A DNA stretch of 64,000 nt, taken from assembly GCF_030719295.1 (NCBI RefSeq), contig NZ_CP120997.1, forward strand, positions 2,790,001 to 2,854,000, written 5' to 3'. Made by a program: the position numbers and the translations under genes. Below the pieces are notes generated by a model that ran no database searches, had not been told where the DNA came from, and saw nothing but the letters and a program-made list of their open reading frames with translations. Below are positions 62,004-64,000 of this stretch, one piece after another (position 1 is the first letter of the stretch; each line of letters opens with the position of its first letter). This DNA is from Streptomyces sp. Mut1. GTDB lineage: Bacteria > Actinomycetota > Actinomycetes > Streptomycetales > Streptomycetaceae.

Positions 62004-63001
62004 GCGCCCCGCCACCCGTGCCCGTCGGCACAACCGGGACCGTCAGCGGCGACGACGCGGCCCGCGCTTCCCTGGAGGCGCTGCGCGCCGAGATCGCCAA
62101 GGCCGTGGTCGGCCAGGACCCGGCCGTGACCGGGCTGGTCGTCGCCCTCCTGTGCCGAGGGCACGTCCTCCTCGAAGGCGTCCCGGGGGTCGCCAAGACG
62201 CTGCTGGTTCGAGCCCTTGCCGCGTCACTCGAACTCGACACCAAACGCGTCCAGTTCACGCCCGACCTGATGCCCAGCGACGTCACCGGCTCGCTCGTCT
62301 ACGACTCCCGCACCGCCGAGTTCTCCTTCCAGCCGGGCCCCGTCTTCACCAACCTCCTCCTTGCCGATGAAATCAACCGGACGCCTCCCAAGACCCAGTC
62401 GTCCCTTCTGGAGGCGATGGAGGAACGTCAGGTCACCGTCGATGGAACACCCCGCCCTCTGCCGGATCCCTTCCTCGTCGCCGCGACACAGAATCCCGTC
62501 GAGTACGAGGGCACCTACCCGCTGCCCGAGGCCCAACTGGACCGGTTCCTGCTGAAACTGACGGTCCCGCTGCCCAACCGCGAGGACGAGATCAACGTCC
62601 TCACGCGCCACGCCGGCGGTTTCGATCCACGCGATCTGAAGGCAGCGGGCATACGCCCGGTCGCCGGTCCCACCGATCTGGAAGCCGCCCGCGTCGCGGT
62701 CGCGCGGACAACCGTCTCGCCCGAAATCGCCGGCTACGTAGTGGATATCTGTCGTGCCACGCGTGATTCCCCCTCGGTCTCACTCGGTGTCTCTCCCCGT
62801 GGAGCGACCGCGCTGTTGTCCACCGCCCGAGCCTGGGCATGGCTCACCGGTCGCGACTACGCAACTCCGGACGACGTGAAGGCATTGGCCCTCCCCACGC
62901 TCCGGCACCGCATCCAACTGCGCCCCGAGGCACAGATGGAAGGGGTCACCCCCGACTCCCTCATCACCGCTGTTCTCGCCCATGTCCCCGTACCCCGATG
63001 A
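62000..63001 (+). CDS. MoxR-family AAA+ ATPase
   Basis: The 333-residue ATPase has Walker A GVPGVAKT (60-67), Walker B LLLADEINRTPPKTQ (Asp123, Glu124), sensor 1 in ATQNPVEYEGTYPLPEAQLDRF and a C-terminal lid. MoxR ATPases act as chaperones that assemble complexes with DUF58 or von Willebrand A partners. Its ATG overlaps the DUF4350 stop (ATGA). The DUF58 gene begins 11 bp later, the standard arrangement. Confidence 0.94.
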   Translation: MSAPPPVPVGTTGTVSGDDAARASLEALRAEIAKAVVGQDPAVTGLVVALLCRGHVLLEGVPGVAKTLLVRALAASLELDTKRVQFTPDLMPSDVTGSLVYDSRTAEFSFQPGPVFTNLLLADEINRTPPKTQSSLLEAMEERQVTVDGTPRPLPDPFLVAATQNPVEYEGTYPLPEAQLDRFLLKLTVPLPNREDEINVLTRHAGGFDPRDLKAAGIRPVAGPTDLEAARVAVARTTVSPEIAGYVVDICRATRDSPSVSLGVSPRGATALLSTARAWAWLTGRDYATPDDVKALALPTLRHRIQLRPEAQMEGVTPDSLITAVLAHVPVPR

Positions 63002-63012
63002 GGCGATGAACT

Positions 63013-64000
63013 GTGACCCTCACCGGACGCGCCGCCTTGCTGGCCGCCCTCGGATCACTCCCTGTAGGCATCGTGGCCCCGAGCTGGACGGGAATGCTCG
63101 CGGTCAATGCCCCGCTCTCACTGGCAATTCTGTGCGACTACGCCCTGGCAGCGCCAGTGCGTTCGCTACAGTTCACCCGATCCGGTGACACATCCGTTCG
63201 ACTCGGTGACGAGGCAGAAGTGCAACTCACCGTAACCAACCCTTCCCGTCGGCGCCTGCGTGCACACCTCCGCGATGCGTGGCCTCCCAGCAGCTGGCTG
63301 CCCGGCACCGAACCGGCCGCGTCCCGTCACACGCTGACGGTTCCGCCCGGCGAACAACGGCGCCTGAGAACTCTGCTGCGTCCGACCCGCCGAGGTGACC
63401 GCCGAGCCGAGCAGATCACCGTTCGCTCGTACGGGCCGCTGGGGCTGGCCGCGCGCCAGGGCAACCACCGGGTGCCGTGGACGATCCGTGTCCTTCCGCC
63501 GTTCGCGAGCCGCAAGCATCTTCCCTCCCGGCTCGCCAGGCTCCGCGAACTGGACGGCCGCACCAGCGTCCTCACCCGCGGCGAAGGCACCGAGTTCGAC
63601 AGCCTGCGTGCCTATGTCCCCGGTGACGATGTCCGCTCGATCGACTGGCGGGCCACCGCCCGCCAGTCCGCGGTCGCTGTCCGCACTTGGCGCCCCGAGC
63701 GCGACCGGCACGTCCTTGTCGTCCTGGATACCGGCCGCACCTCGGCGGGCCGGGTCGGCGACGTGCCACGCCTTGACGCGGCCATGGACGCCACGCTGCT
63801 CCTCACCGCTCTCGCGACCCGCGCCGGCGACCGTGTCGCACTGCTCGCCTACAGCCGCCGCGTCAGGGCGAGGGTCCAGGGCCGGGGTGCCGGGGAGGTT
63901 CTGTCAGCCGTGGTCGATGCACTGACGCCACTCGAACCGGAACTGGTGGAGACCGATGCGCGCGGTCTCATTGCCGCAGCTCTGGCAGATGCTCCTCGCC
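63013..64000 (+). CDS. DUF58-domain protein, 3' end missing
   Basis: At least 329 residues are visible; the gene runs off the right edge. Two N-terminal hydrophobic segments (about 7-50) lead to a beta-rich region and the DUF58 signature FDSLRAYVPGDDVRSIDWRATAR (about 196-218), followed by a von Willebrand-like VLVVLDTGRTSAG with the metal-site start. GTG 63013 is the start, with GAGG about 8 nt upstream. It is the MoxR partner in the operon. Confidence 0.92.
   Translation, partial: MTLTGRAALLAALGSLPVGIVAPSWTGMLAVNAPLSLAILCDYALAAPVRSLQFTRSGDTSVRLGDEAEVQLTVTNPSRRRLRAHLRDAWPPSSWLPGTEPAASRHTLTVPPGEQRRLRTLLRPTRRGDRRAEQITVRSYGPLGLAARQGNHRVPWTIRVLPPFASRKHLPSRLARLRELDGRTSVLTRGEGTEFDSLRAYVPGDDVRSIDWRATARQSAVAVRTWRPERDRHVLVVLDTGRTSAGRVGDVPRLDAAMDATLLLTALATRAGDRVALLAYSRRVRARVQGRGAGEVLSAVVDALTPLEPELVETDARGLIAAALADAPR

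Overview
The window is a high-GC chromosomal segment of a Streptomyces species. Evidence: third-codon-position GC typical of the genus; frequent GTG and TTG starts; an actinobacterial tmRNA; and a gene order (uroporphyrinogen-III synthase, narK, deacetylase/glycosyltransferase, smpB, ftsX-ftsE, prfB, pkaB-pkaA, tagF-like genes, a 180-kDa class NAD-glutamate dehydrogenase, secA, hpf, lpqB-mtrB-mtrA-mtnA) that matches, from memory, the SCO2958 to SCO3018 stretch of S. coelicolor. I saw no tRNA, rRNA, insertion sequence, prophage or CRISPR array. This is core chromosome, and most novelty is in small-scale architecture.

Layout. 0-6.4 kb: leftward genes for a HemD-type enzyme (cut by the left edge), a NarK nitrate transporter, and a three-gene envelope operon (anchor-like membrane protein, NodB deacetylase fused to a GT2 synthase, acyltransferase) resembling the matAB locus for PNAG-like glycan. 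6.4-11.8 kb: tmRNA and SmpB (ribosome rescue), a C-terminal processing protease, the FtsEX pair, a tiny zinc-ribbon membrane protein and an LAETG sortase substrate. 12.1-20.2 kb: release factor 2, two Ser/Thr kinases, and a divergent FHA/FtsK-like protein. 20.2-24.4 kb: a sugar-type ABC importer, one permease of which carries an inserted extracytoplasmic domain. 24.4-36.7 kb: an envelope-polymer region with two TagF-like polymerases, a GT-C/GT2-methyltransferase/EamA operon, a TetR regulator and a TagGH-like ABC exporter. 36.7-43.8 kb: a tandem hairpin repeat, NAD-glutamate dehydrogenase, a HAD hydrolase with a DNA-damage-type promoter, and a conserved hypothetical. 44.0-48.2 kb: a frameshifted Rv3235-like gene, 0.8 kb of hairpin-rich noncoding DNA, and SecA. 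48.4-52.9 kb: GNAT acetyltransferase, a YcaQ-like DNA glycosylase, an orphan NarL-type response regulator, the long hibernation factor and ComF. 53-58.7 kb: mtnA-mtrA-mtrB-lpqB read leftward as one tightly packed unit. 58.85-64 kb: a rightward operon of membrane protein, DUF4129, DUF4350, MoxR and DUF58 (cut by the right edge).

Common themes are building and monitoring the cell envelope (FtsEX, MtrAB-LpqB, Mat-like, TagF/TagGH-like, sortase substrate, SecA) and translation quality control (tmRNA, SmpB, RF2, Hpf). Product names rest on motifs and family knowledge, not on searches. Promoter and operator calls were made by eye and are tentative.
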